NCBI RefSeq assembly: GCF_030733745.1
Contig: NZ_JASHIK010000009.1
Location: 62,001-126,000, forward strand
Source of the DNA: Stappia sp. MMSF_3263
GTDB taxonomy: Bacteria; Pseudomonadota; Alphaproteobacteria; Rhizobiales; Stappiaceae
Reading direction: 5' to 3'
DNA length: 64,000 nt
A model generated the notes under the pieces. It did no database searches. It had not been told where the DNA came from and was given only the letters and a program-made list of their open reading frames with translations. Shown one piece after another: positions 51,056 to 59,477 of this stretch. A program made the translations under genes and the position numbers. Every line of letters starts with the position of its first letter. The first letter of the stretch is position 1.

Positions 51056-51459
51056 CAGAGCCGGCCTTCGTACCAGGCCCGCGCCACGTGGCTTTCATGC
51101 AGCGTGACACGGATCGCGGCAAGCTCGCCCCCCGGACGGCCGAGCCGATCGCCGCGCGCGGCTTCGGCCAGTGCCTCGAAGATGTGCCGGGTCAGGAACT
51201 CGGTCGTGGTGTTCTTGCCGGCAAAGGCGGGGACCTCGTCGAGATTCTGGAAGTTCAGGGGTTCCAGCACGCCCTTCAGCACCTCGTGCGCCCGGCCGAT
51301 ATCGATGACGATGCCGTTCTCGTCGAGCGTCTCGGCCATGAAGGCGGCGTCGACCACGAAGGTCGCGCCGTGCATCTTCTGCGCCGGGCCGAACACGGCG
51401 CCCTTGAAGGAATGGGCGATCATGATGTGATCGCGAACTTCGACAGCATGCATGGGCAT
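51055..51459 (-). CDS. PTPS/QueD-fold protein lacking the usual zinc and catalytic residues
   Basis: A 134-residue T-fold protein of the 6-pyruvoyl/6-carboxy-tetrahydropterin synthase family (COG0720). MIAHSFKGAVFGPAQKMHGATFVV aligns with the family's AAH...C-x3-HGH region. The first two His are kept, but the third zinc His is Ala (HGA for HGH) and the catalytic Cys four residues before it is Ala. The usual LDH-H catalytic Asp/His pair reads LNFQNLD. The late Glu (LHESHVA) is kept. Normal QueD chemistry is therefore doubtful, and it is probably a separate subgroup with a new role. The ATG at 51459 or 51453 starts it; its stop overlaps the GT4 ATG. Confidence 0.78.
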   Translation of the reverse strand: MPMHAVEVRDHIMIAHSFKGAVFGPAQKMHGATFVVDAAFMAETLDENGIVIDIGRAHEVLKGVLEPLNFQNLDEVPAFAGKNTTTEFLTRHIFEALAEAARGDRLGRPGGELAAIRVTLHESHVARAWYEGRL

Positions 51460-51520
51460 GTCTCCACTTTGTCGGAACGTTTCGCCGGATCGGACGGCCA
51501 TCGAGATGGCCGGTGCAAGG

Positions 51521-52522
51521 TCAACCGTAGTCGATCGGTTGCGCCAGCGCCGCGCGCCGGCCCGCCAGGATGTCCGGCAAGGCCTGAGGCGCGTCGATAA
51601 GCCGGATCGGCGATGAAATCAGGATATCAAGCGCGGGATCACGCAGAAGTGACAGGGCCGTCTCCAGCCGTCGGCGATGGGTCCAGCGCGCCTGCCGCTC
51701 GGGCGGGATGCGGCCGACCTGGCTGGAACGCAACGTCAGCCGCTGGCTGTGGAAGCCGCCGCCGAGCGTGGCGGTGACCGGCTTCGTGCCGTACCAGCTC
51801 ATCTCCACCACCTTCGCCTCGGTTCCCGCCAGCGCCAGCGCCGTATCGAGGCCTGCGGGGTGGCCGCTCGCATGGAAGACGAGATCCTGGCCGGTCGGAG
51901 CGGTGGCCGGCATCGCGAAACCGGCGCCGAGCGCGCGTGCAGGTGCTTCCTTTGCCGGATCGGTATCGACCAGCGTCACCCGCGTCCCCGGCAGTTGAGC
52001 GCAGAGCCGCGCGACGAGAAGGCCGACAACCCCGCCGCCGACCACGGCAATGTGATCCCCCGGTGAGGCGCTGCCGTCCCATAAACCGTTGAGCGCGGTT
52101 TCCATGTTGGCCGCCAGGATGGCGCGCAACGGGGGGACATCGGCGGGGACCGGGACCGTGGCCCCGGCCGGAATGTTGAAGAGGGACTGATGCGGATGCA
52201 GGCAGAAGACGATTTCGCCGAGACGCGATGCATCGCCGCCGGCGACCTCGCCGACACAGGCATAGCCGTATTTCACGGGGAACGGGAACTCGCCCTCCTG
52301 GAAGGGTGCGCGCATGCGCTCCCGCTCGCTTTCCGGCACTTCGCCGGCAAGGACGAGACGCTCCGTGCCAAGGCTCACCGCGCTCCACAGGGCGCGGATG
52401 CGCAGGCTACCGGCATCTGGTCCGGGAAGGTGCGTCTCGCGTATTTCCAGCTGTCCCGGGCTCACGCTCCAGAGCGCCTGCGCGGTCTGCGGAATTATTT
52501 TCGGGATGTTGCGCTGCGTCAC
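51521..52522 (-). CDS. Medium-chain dehydrogenase/reductase without catalytic zinc
   Basis: A 333-residue MDR protein. The N-terminal half is a GroES-like fold (YGYACVGEVAG) and the second half a Rossmann fold with AVVGGGVVGLLVARLCAQ (about 165-182) and an acidic residue for NAD at VTLVDTD. The Cys/His zinc ligands of alcohol dehydrogenases are missing, as in the quinone/enoyl reductase or bacteriochlorophyllide-dehydrogenase-like (BchC) branch. It opens the four-gene operon: the ATG follows AGGAGG, and the PTPS-like gene begins 61 bases after its stop. It is divergent from opgH. Confidence 0.82.
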   Translation of the reverse strand: MTQRNIPKIIPQTAQALWSVSPGQLEIRETHLPGPDAGSLRIRALWSAVSLGTERLVLAGEVPESERERMRAPFQEGEFPFPVKYGYACVGEVAGGDASRLGEIVFCLHPHQSLFNIPAGATVPVPADVPPLRAILAANMETALNGLWDGSASPGDHIAVVGGGVVGLLVARLCAQLPGTRVTLVDTDPAKEAPARALGAGFAMPATAPTGQDLVFHASGHPAGLDTALALAGTEAKVVEMSWYGTKPVTATLGGGFHSQRLTLRSSQVGRIPPERQARWTHRRRLETALSLLRDPALDILISSPIRLIDAPQALPDILAGRRAALAQPIDYG

Positions 52523-52612
52523 AAATCCTCCTTAGTCCGGCGCGACGTATAGCGCAACAGAACGGGCCGGGCATCCGCTATCGCCGACCATCTGTCTACG
52601 AGGTTCTGTTTC

Positions 52613-54511
52613 ATGTTCTACAGGAAATTGCCGTCCCCTCTCAATCCGGACACAGCACGTTGGGGCGTTGCCGAGGCGGGTGGCGATCGGCGCGCGCGCA
52701 TGGAAACCGAACCCGTCGATGCGCGCCGCGTGGCGCTGCGCCGCGTTGCGTTTTCCGTATTGGTGGTCGGCACCGTCGCCGCGCTGACCGCGCTGTTGGG
52801 CGCGAGCTTTTCGAGCAATGGCATCAGCTGGGCGGAGGCGCTGATGATCGCCTGCTTCCTGCTCACACTGCCCTGGACGGCGATCGGCTTCTGGAATGCG
52901 GTCATCGGCCTGGCCCTGATGCGCCTGTCGCGCGATCCCGTGGCCGCCGTCTGTCCGCTCTCGCCTGGCGATCCGCACGCCGCCAGCCCCGCCTCCACCG
53001 CGATCCTCTCCTGCATCCGCAACGAGGATGTCGACGAGGTGTCCCTGCGCCTCGATGCGATGGCCGCCGATCTCGACCGCGCCGGCCGCGCCTCGGGCTT
53101 CGCCCTCTATGTGCTCAGCGACACCAATGACGAGGACATCGCCGCGCGCGAGGCGCGTGTCTTCGCCGCCCTTGCCGAACGCTGGGCCGGCCGGCTGCCG
53201 GTCATCTACCGCCGCCGCACCGACAATCCCGGCTTCAAGGCCGGCAACATCCGCGATTTCCTCGGCCGCTGGGGCAGCGCGCATGACTATGCCATCGTGC
53301 TCGACGCCGACAGCTTCATGTCGGCGCGCACCATGCTCGACCTCGTCGCCAGGATGGATGCCAATCCGCGCCTCGGCATTCTCCAGACGCTCGTCGTCGG
53401 CAGCCCGACGGTCAGCGCCTTCGCCCGCATCTTCCAGTTCGGCATGCGCCTCGGCATGCGCTCCTACACGCTGGGAAGTGCCTGGTGGCAGGGCGATTGC
53501 GGTCCCTATTGGGGCCACAACGCCATCTGGCGGGTGAAGCCCTTTGCCGAGCATTGCGAGCTTCCCGTCCTGCCGGGCAGGGGACCGCTGTCGGGCTGGG
53601 TGCTCAGCCACGACCAGGTCGAGGCGGTGCTGATGCGCCGCGCCGGCCACGAGGTGCGGGTGCTGCCGGTGGAGACGGAGAGCTTCGAGGAGAACCCGCC
53701 CAACCTGCTGGAGTTCATCCGCCGCGAACTGCGCTGGTGCCAGGGCAATCTCCAGTATCTGAAGCTCTTGGGCCTTGCCGGGTTGAAACCGGTGAGCCGC
53801 ATCCAGCTGGTGCTGGCGATCCTGATGTTCGCCTCCGCCCCCGCCTGGCTGACCTTCATGGCCACCGGCGCGGTCATCGTCGCGCTGGGCGGTGCCGAGC
53901 TGATCCGCTTCGAGGAGGTTTCCGGCTTCACGCTCTTCGTCATCGTGCTGACAATGATCTTCGCGCCGAAAATCGCCACCTTTCTCGACATTCTCGCCGA
54001 TCCGAAGCTGCGCCGTGCCTTTGGCGGCGTGCCGCGCATCGCCGCGAGCTGGTTCGTCGAGCTCGTCTTCGCCGCCCTGATGGCGCCGGTCATCGCCGTT
54101 GCCGTGTCGCTCTTCATCGCCGGCCTGCCTTTCGGCAAGGCAATCGGCTGGGGCGCCCAGATCCGCGACAACCGCACCCTGCCGCTCGGCCTTTGCGCGG
54201 CCAAGCTCTGGCCTCAGACGCTGTTCGGCCTTGCCGGCTTCGCTTGGGCGGCCGCCTTCGCGCCGGGCCTCGTCTGGCCGCTGCTGCCGGTGATCCTCGG
54301 CCCGGCGCTGGCGATCCCCTTCGCACGGCTGACCTCGGGCGCGGCGGCGGGGCGCCTGGCGCTTGCCTCGCGGCTCTGGCGCCTGCCGGAGGAAGCCGCG
54401 CCGCCCGACTGTCTGTTGCCGCTGCGCCTCCCGGCGCATGCCTCGCTCGGCGTCAGCTTCGGCCGTCCCGCGCCGCTGTTTGCCGGCGAGATGGCCAAGG
54501 CGGAGGCGTGA
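52613..54511 (+). CDS. opgH: Glucans biosynthesis glucosyltransferase H (MdoH/OpgH)
   Basis: A 632-residue inner-membrane GT2 enzyme that makes the beta-glucan backbone of osmoregulated periplasmic glucans from UDP-glucose. Membrane helices occur near 45-105 and again at ~395-590. The cytoplasmic catalytic domain shows the metal motif DADSFM (about 235-240), the SHDQVEAVLMRRAGHEV acceptor region and the RRELRWCQGNLQY (R-W type) motif near 375. The usual partner opgG is absent here, but opgC lies 8 kb downstream. The ribosome binding site before 52613 is weak; a later in-frame ATG (52700) is possible. Confidence 0.9.
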   Translation: MFYRKLPSPLNPDTARWGVAEAGGDRRARMETEPVDARRVALRRVAFSVLVVGTVAALTALLGASFSSNGISWAEALMIACFLLTLPWTAIGFWNAVIGLALMRLSRDPVAAVCPLSPGDPHAASPASTAILSCIRNEDVDEVSLRLDAMAADLDRAGRASGFALYVLSDTNDEDIAAREARVFAALAERWAGRLPVIYRRRTDNPGFKAGNIRDFLGRWGSAHDYAIVLDADSFMSARTMLDLVARMDANPRLGILQTLVVGSPTVSAFARIFQFGMRLGMRSYTLGSAWWQGDCGPYWGHNAIWRVKPFAEHCELPVLPGRGPLSGWVLSHDQVEAVLMRRAGHEVRVLPVETESFEENPPNLLEFIRRELRWCQGNLQYLKLLGLAGLKPVSRIQLVLAILMFASAPAWLTFMATGAVIVALGGAELIRFEEVSGFTLFVIVLTMIFAPKIATFLDILADPKLRRAFGGVPRIAASWFVELVFAALMAPVIAVAVSLFIAGLPFGKAIGWGAQIRDNRTLPLGLCAAKLWPQTLFGLAGFAWAAAFAPGLVWPLLPVILGPALAIPFARLTSGAAAGRLALASRLWRLPEEAAPPDCLLPLRLPAHASLGVSFGRPAPLFAGEMAKAEA

Positions 54512-54533
54512 GGCCGAGCCTTCCCCCATTGCC

Positions 54534-54574
54534 GCCCGGGATCACGCCACTGTCGCGCCGGCGTGATCCCGGGC
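54534..54574 (+). terminator. Very strong hairpin after opgH
   Basis: GCCCGGGATCACGCC (54534-54548) and GGCGTGATCCCGGGC (54560-54574) are perfect complements, a 15-bp stem with an 11-base loop, 23 bases after the opgH stop. No T-run follows, so it may work with Rho or protect the 3' end of the opgH RNA. Confidence 0.5.
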
Positions 54575-54693
54575 GATGTCCTTCTCGCGTGTCGTTGACT
54601 TGAACGGATCGGCCTGCCGGCTCACCTTGGGTGCACCGGCGCGGCAGGGGCCGCGGTGACATACCCAAATGGCCGGGATCAGGGAGACATGTC

Positions 54694-55188
54694 ATGCAAC
54701 GCTCGCTCGCCGCACGGGAGGGAACCGCCAGTGTCTTTCCCCCGCTCACGCTCGCCACGCTCGTCACCGCGCTGATCGCCGGCGTTCTCGCCGACGGCAC
54801 CTGGGAGATCTGGGCGCGTTTCATCACGCCCTACTGGGTCGGTGGTCCGCTGCAGCCGGCCGCCCTCGTCCAGTCGGTCTTCGGCTTCAGCAATTTCACG
54901 CTGGCCGAGATCGTCCATCTCGTCGTCGGCGTGGTCTTCTATCCGCTCGGTTATCTCTTCATCGCCAAGCCGATTGCCGACCGCTTCCTGCCCTTCCTGC
55001 CCTGGCCCATCGTGGCGCTTGGGTTCGGAACCGGCCTGTGGGTCTTCGCGCTCTACATCATGGCGCATCTGATCGCGGGACTGCCGCCCTTCCTCGGCTT
55101 CATCCAGTTGACCTGGGCCTCGCTTGTCGGCCATCTGCTCTTCGGTCTGGTCACCGGTCTGGTCGTGCGGCTGCGCATGTCTTCGTGA
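54694..55188 (+). CDS. Four-helix membrane protein, function unknown
   Basis: A 164-residue protein with four hydrophobic segments (about 20-40, 65-90, 105-130, 138-158) and small polar ends. Trp-rich TWEIWARFITPYWVGGPLQP lies between helices 1 and 2. The ATG at 54694 follows CAGGGAGA. I do not recognise the family. It stands between opgH and the CoA-transferase gene without overlap, so its operon membership is unclear. Confidence 0.75.
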   Translation: MQRSLAAREGTASVFPPLTLATLVTALIAGVLADGTWEIWARFITPYWVGGPLQPAALVQSVFGFSNFTLAEIVHLVVGVVFYPLGYLFIAKPIADRFLPFLPWPIVALGFGTGLWVFALYIMAHLIAGLPPFLGFIQLTWASLVGHLLFGLVTGLVVRLRMSS

Positions 55189-55231
55189 GCGGACCCGCCC
55201 GGCGAGACGCCACCCGTGAACGCGAGAGAAC

Positions 55232-56536
55232 ATGACGCTGCCTGATTCCGATCCCGCCGCTTCCGCTACAACCGGCGGGGGCGGTCCGCTCTCCGGCCTC
55301 AGGGTCCTCGACCTGTCGCGCATCCTGGCAGGCCCCACCGCCACCCAGCTGCTCGGCGACCTCGGCGCCGACGTGGTCAAGATCGAGCGTCCGGGAACGG
55401 GCGATGACACGCGCGGCTGGGGCCCGCCCTTTCTGCGCGACGCGCAGGGGAGAGAAACGCGCGAAAGCGCCTACTATCTTTCCTCCAATCGCAACAAGCG
55501 TTCGCTCGCCGTCGACCTGGCCAGCGAGGCGGGCGTCGCGCTCATTCGCCGGCTGGCGCGCCGGGCCGACGTGCTGGTGGAGAATTTCAAGGTCGGCGAT
55601 CTGGCCGGCAAGGGGCTCGGCTACGCGGCGCTTGCCGCCGACAATCCCGGCCTGATCTACTGCTCGATCTCCGGCTTTGGCCAGGACGGACCCTATGCTG
55701 GCCGCGCCGGCTACGACTTCCTCATCCAGGGCATGGGCGGACTGATGTCGCTGACCGGTCGTCCCGACGCGGAAGGCGGCGAGCCGACCAAGGCCGGCGT
55801 CGGCATCGCAGACGTCATGTGCGGCATGTATGCCTCGAACGCGATCCTGGCGGCACTCCATCACCGCAGCGCGACCGGCCAGGGCCAGCATATCGACGTG
55901 GCCCTGCTCGACACGCAGGTCGCCTGGCTGATCAACCAGGGGGCCGCCTATCTCACCGATGGCAACGTGCCGCCGCGTCGCGGCAACGCCCATCCGGCCA
56001 TCGTCCCCTACAACGCCTATCCGGCCCGCGACGGCGCCTTCATCCTCGCCGTCGGCAACGACGCGCAATTCGCCCGCTTCTGCGAGGTGGCAGGCGAACC
56101 GGCGCTTGCCCGCGACCCGCGTTTTGCCCGCAATGCCGACCGGGTCCGGAACCGCGCCGCGCTGGAACCGGAAATCGAGCGGCTGACGGCTTCGCGCGAC
56201 AAGGCCGACTGGATCGCCGCGCTGGAAGCGGCCGGCGTGCCCTGCGGCCCGATCAACGATGTCGGTGAGGTGTTTGACGATCCGCAGGTCCGCCATCGCG
56301 ACATGCGCATTTCCATGGCGCACGAGAGTTCCGCCACAGGCGAGGTCTCCCTGATCGGCAATCCGCTGAAACTCTCAAGAACACCGGTGACCTATCGCCA
56401 TGCGCCGCCGCGCCTTGGCGCCGATGCCGCCTCCGTCCTGTCCGGCTGGCTCGGCCTTGGCGAGGGGGATATCGGGGAGCTGGCGCGCGGCGGCGCGATT
56501 GCCACCGGAAACGAAGCAGGAGACGACGAGGCATGA
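55232..56536 (+). CDS. CaiB/BaiF family (type III) CoA-transferase
   Basis: A 434-residue family III CoA-transferase. SGLRVLDLSRILAGPTATQLLGDLGADVVKIERP is the conserved N-terminal part, SNRNKRSLAVDL binds CoA, and Asp162 in GYDFLIQGMGG is the predicted nucleophile that carries the acyl group. It moves CoA between two organic acids, such as formyl-/oxalyl-CoA or succinyl-CoA pairs; the actual acids are not readable. Its stop overlaps the ATG of the ThDP enzyme, so the two likely act in sequence. Confidence 0.9.
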   Translation: MTLPDSDPAASATTGGGGPLSGLRVLDLSRILAGPTATQLLGDLGADVVKIERPGTGDDTRGWGPPFLRDAQGRETRESAYYLSSNRNKRSLAVDLASEAGVALIRRLARRADVLVENFKVGDLAGKGLGYAALAADNPGLIYCSISGFGQDGPYAGRAGYDFLIQGMGGLMSLTGRPDAEGGEPTKAGVGIADVMCGMYASNAILAALHHRSATGQGQHIDVALLDTQVAWLINQGAAYLTDGNVPPRRGNAHPAIVPYNAYPARDGAFILAVGNDAQFARFCEVAGEPALARDPRFARNADRVRNRAALEPEIERLTASRDKADWIAALEAAGVPCGPINDVGEVFDDPQVRHRDMRISMAHESSATGEVSLIGNPLKLSRTPVTYRHAPPRLGADAASVLSGWLGLGEGDIGELARGGAIATGNEAGDDEA

Positions 56537-58161
56537 CCAGCGGCGCGGACCTGATCGCGGCGAAGCTTGGCCAGGCAGGCTGCCGCCACGCCTTCGGCAT
56601 TCCCGGCGGCGAGGTGCTGGCGCTGATGGGCGCGCTCGATGCGGCCGGCATTGCCTTCCATCTGGTCAAGCACGAGAATGCCGGCGGCTTCATGGCCGAG
56701 GGCGCCTGGCATGCCGAGGCGCGCGCCGGCCGCAACGCGCCGGGTGTGCTGCTTGCAACGCTCGGTCCCGGCGTTGCCAATGCGGTCAACGCGGTCGCCA
56801 ACGCCTGGCAGGACCGGGTGCCGCTGATCTTCCTGACCGGCTGCGTCGATGCGGCCGAGGCGGAGACATACACGCATCAGGTCTTCGACCACCAGCAACT
56901 GCTGCGGCCCATCGTCAAGGCGAGTTTCCGCGCCAGCCGGGGCACACTGTCCGCCATGATGGACAAGGCAATCCTCACCGCGATGGAGGGGCAGCCGGGT
57001 CCGGTGCATGTCGACGTGCCCATCGGTGTCGCGGAAGGGGAAACGGACGAGGCCCTGCACCCGTTGCCCCCCTTTGGCGATCCGCGCGATCTGGCGCCTG
57101 CCGGACCGGCGCTGGAGGCGGCGAGTGCCCTGTTGGCGGGAGCGGAACGGCCCATCGCCATTGCCGGCGTCGACGCGGTCAACGAGGATGCCGGCGCCGC
57201 GGTCGCCGACTTCTGCCGGCACTTCAACGTGCCGCTCATCACCACCTACAAGGCCAAGGGGCTGCTGGACGAGGCCGATGCGCTGGCGCTGGGCGGGGCG
57301 GGGCTGTCGCCGCGCGCCGATGCCCATCTGTTGCCGCTGCTCGCGGCCTCCGACTGCGTCCTGCTCCTCGGCTACGACCCGATCGAGATGCGCGTCAACT
57401 GGCGGGATCCCTGGTCGGCCGATGCTCCCGTCGTGGAAATCGCCGCCGCCCCGCGCCGGCACGGCATGCACGCTGTCCGCCATCGGCTGCCCTGCGGCGT
57501 TGCGCCGGCGCTTGCCGCCCTGGGGCGCGGGATCGCGCCGCGCGCCACATGGCCAGGCGGCGAGATCGCGGCCGCACGCGCCGCCCTTGCCGCGCAATTC
57601 GCGCCGGAACCCTCCGGCTGGGGGCCGGCAAGCGTCTTCCATGCACTGCGCGCCGCCCTGCCGCCGGGAACGGTCGCCACCGCCGACAGCGGCGCCCACC
57701 GCATTCTGGTTTCGCAGGTCTGGGGGGCGGATTTTCCGCGCGCGATGCTGCAGTCCTCGGCGCTGTGCACCATGGCCTGCGCCCTGCCGCTGGGCATCGG
57801 CCATGCACTGGCCGAGCCGCGGCGCCCGGTGGTCGTTTTCGTCGGCGATGCGGGGCTTGAAATGGGGCTCGGCGAGCTGGCGACGCTGCGCGATCTCGGC
57901 CTGCCGGTCATTGTCTGCGTGCTGGTCGACGAAAGCCTTGCGCTGATCGAGCTGAAGCAGCGCGCCGGCCAGCGCGCCAATGTCGGCGTCGATTTCGGCG
58001 GCACGGATTTCCCGGCCCTGGCCAGGGCCATGGGCGGTCACGGCGTCTGGGTGGACGACACGGAAACGCTCGCCCGCGAGGCCCGCGCGGCGCTCGCCCG
58101 AGGCACCTACACGCTGCTGGCCTGTCGCATCGGCCGGCGCGCCTATGACGGCAAGTTCTGA
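56533..58161 (+). CDS. ThDP-dependent enzyme (acetolactate synthase / acyl-CoA lyase-like)
   Basis: A 542-residue three-domain ThDP enzyme. The catalytic Glu is in HLVKHENAGGFMAEGA (about residue 47). A central Rossmann domain (~190-320) holds the nucleotide-binding region, and the C-terminal domain has FVGDAGLEMGLGELATLRDLGLP as the ThDP/Mg2+ motif. Class members include acetolactate synthase, sulfoacetaldehyde acetyltransferase, oxalyl-CoA decarboxylase and 2-hydroxyacyl-CoA lyase. Coupling to a CoA-transferase recalls the formyl-CoA transferase plus oxalyl-CoA decarboxylase arrangement, but the identity is not proven. It overlaps the CoA-transferase gene by ATGA. Confidence 0.82.
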   Translation: MTSGADLIAAKLGQAGCRHAFGIPGGEVLALMGALDAAGIAFHLVKHENAGGFMAEGAWHAEARAGRNAPGVLLATLGPGVANAVNAVANAWQDRVPLIFLTGCVDAAEAETYTHQVFDHQQLLRPIVKASFRASRGTLSAMMDKAILTAMEGQPGPVHVDVPIGVAEGETDEALHPLPPFGDPRDLAPAGPALEAASALLAGAERPIAIAGVDAVNEDAGAAVADFCRHFNVPLITTYKAKGLLDEADALALGGAGLSPRADAHLLPLLAASDCVLLLGYDPIEMRVNWRDPWSADAPVVEIAAAPRRHGMHAVRHRLPCGVAPALAALGRGIAPRATWPGGEIAAARAALAAQFAPEPSGWGPASVFHALRAALPPGTVATADSGAHRILVSQVWGADFPRAMLQSSALCTMACALPLGIGHALAEPRRPVVVFVGDAGLEMGLGELATLRDLGLPVIVCVLVDESLALIELKQRAGQRANVGVDFGGTDFPALARAMGGHGVWVDDTETLAREARAALARGTYTLLACRIGRRAYDGKF

Positions 58162-58192
58162 GGAATGTGCGGCGCCTCCCTGAAACGCGACA

Positions 58193-58210
58193 TGTAAAGC
58201 GTGCTTGACA
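58193..58210 (+). promoter_or_regulatory. Operator 1 of the membrane protein/XRE pair
   Basis: TGTAAAGCGTGCTTGACA is a near copy (16 of 18) of the perfect palindrome 39 bases downstream. Its last six bases, TTGACA, form an ideal -35 hexamer, so a protein bound here would compete with RNA polymerase. Confidence 0.65.
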
Positions 58211-58231
58211 TCGCCGGGTCGTGACGGCAAA

Positions 58232-58249
58232 TGTAAAGCATGCTTTACA
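58232..58249 (+). promoter_or_regulatory. Operator 2 of the membrane protein/XRE pair (perfect palindrome)
   Basis: TGTAAAGCATGCTTTACA is an 18-base perfect palindrome ending 11 bases before the membrane-protein ATG and directly before its CAGGAGG. With operator 1 it brackets the promoter. The XRE regulator encoded by the second gene of the operon is the obvious candidate binder, giving negative autoregulation. Confidence 0.7.
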
Positions 58250-58260
58250 GGAGGCCCGCC

Positions 58261-58656
58261 ATGGACACGCAAACCGCTTCTCTCCTTCTTCGCCGCGCGC
58301 GGCCCTGCCTGCTCGCCTTCGCCGCCTATGTGGTCACGCTCGTTGTGTCGCTGCGCATGCTTGCCCACGGCGTCGAGGGGCGGGCGGCCGAGCTTGCCGT
58401 CTCGCTCAGCCCGGTCATTCCGGTGATCGCGCTGTGTGTCTGCATCGTCCGGCTCATTCGCGGCATGGACGAAATGCAGCGCACCGTGCAGCTCGAGGCC
58501 CTGTCGCTGTCCTTCGCCGCGACGGCGCTGGTCACCTTCAGTTACGGCTTTCTTGAAAATATCGGCTTTCCGAAACTGTCGCTCTTCATCGTGCTGCCGC
58601 TGATGTGCAGCTTTTGGGCGCTGGGCACCTTCGTGGCGCAGTGGCGTTACCGATGA
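58261..58656 (+). CDS. Four-helix membrane protein paired with an XRE regulator
   Basis: A 131-residue protein with four predicted membrane helices (about 16-36, 46-66, 76-96, 102-124) and a conserved-looking RGMDEMQRTVQLEALS loop between helices 2 and 3. Such proteins often precede very small XRE regulators in bacteria; the function is not known. The ATG at 58261 follows CAGGAGG, making it a better start than the earlier frame opening. It overlaps the regulator gene by ATGA. Confidence 0.82.
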   Translation: MDTQTASLLLRRARPCLLAFAAYVVTLVVSLRMLAHGVEGRAAELAVSLSPVIPVIALCVCIVRLIRGMDEMQRTVQLEALSLSFAATALVTFSYGFLENIGFPKLSLFIVLPLMCSFWALGTFVAQWRYR

Positions 58657-58841
58657 ACAACCGCATCCAGGAGCTGCGCGCCGAACGGAGTTGGTCGCAG
58701 GCGGATCTCGCAGAGCGGCTGGAGGTCTCGCGCCAGACGGTCAACGCGCTGGAGCGGGGCCGCTACGACCCGAGCCTGCCGCTTGCCTTCCGCATCGCCC
58801 ACCTGTTCGGCGTCGCCATCGAGGATGTCTTTCAGCCGTGA
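58653..58841 (+). CDS. Small XRE-family helix-turn-helix regulator
   Basis: A 62-residue protein that is almost only a DNA-binding domain: RIQELRAERSWSQADLAERL and VSRQTVNALERGRYDPSLPLAFRIAHLF make up the five-helix Cro/XRE fold. It resembles the YozG group of minimal regulators found with small membrane proteins. It would bind as a dimer, most likely to the two palindromes upstream. The ATG overlaps the membrane-protein stop. Confidence 0.88.
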   Translation: MNNRIQELRAERSWSQADLAERLEVSRQTVNALERGRYDPSLPLAFRIAHLFGVAIEDVFQP

Positions 58842-58860
58842 AGAAGCGGCGCCGGGCGGC

Positions 58861-59346
58861 TCACTCGGCCCGTACCGCCCGCTCGCCGATCCGTGCGAAG
58901 ACCGCGTCGAGCTCGGCCGCGAGCTCGCTGAGCGCCGTGCCGCCTTCGTCCATGTAGGGGGCAAAGACATGGCCCGGCGTCTTCCACGAAAGCGTCGCGC
59001 TGCCGTCGCCGTTCTCCGTGACATAGAAGCGGATCGGCGCCTCGATGCCGGCGGCGATGTTCGCTTCCAGCATCCGCCGTGCATAGTCGTTGCGATAAAC
59101 GCCAAGGACCCGGTTGCCGGGAATGGCGATGCCTTGCATGGCGGCGCCGTCGGAGGCGCTGGCCTGGGTGACGAGGCCCATCTTCTCCACGGCAACGGAC
59201 CTTTTCACCCGCTCGACCAGCTCGGCGAAGCCGTGGCCGGTCTCGATCACGACCCAGCCCGGACGCGGTGCGATTTCCGCTTTTGCGGGCAGCAGCAAGA
59301 AGGCGAGAACGGCAAGAAGGGCGGGAAAGGCAAGGGCAGGGCGCAT
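58861..59346 (-). CDS. Secreted DUF302 protein
   Basis: A 161-residue protein with a signal peptide (residues 1-~23). The mature part matches the DUF302 fold: GWVVIETGHGFAELVERVKRSVAVEKMGLV, then FYVTENGDGSATLSWKTPGHVFAPY. DUF302 proteins are small periplasmic or cytoplasmic proteins of unknown role; they often sit near sulfur or metal genes. The YeeE/YedE sulfur transporter gene lies upstream on the same strand, 131 bases away. Confidence 0.85.
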   Translation of the reverse strand: MRPALAFPALLAVLAFLLLPAKAEIAPRPGWVVIETGHGFAELVERVKRSVAVEKMGLVTQASASDGAAMQGIAIPGNRVLGVYRNDYARRMLEANIAAGIEAPIRFYVTENGDGSATLSWKTPGHVFAPYMDEGGTALSELAAELDAVFARIGERAVRAE

Positions 59347-59477
59347 GACGGGGCCTCCGGCGGCGACGGGCGGTGATTGCCCGATCCTGACAGCCTTCGC
59401 TGGTCAGGGCGCTACACGCTCGCTTGAGTGGCGGTCACGATTTGCTGAAGGCGGACCCGCTAGCCCCGGCGCCCGCT

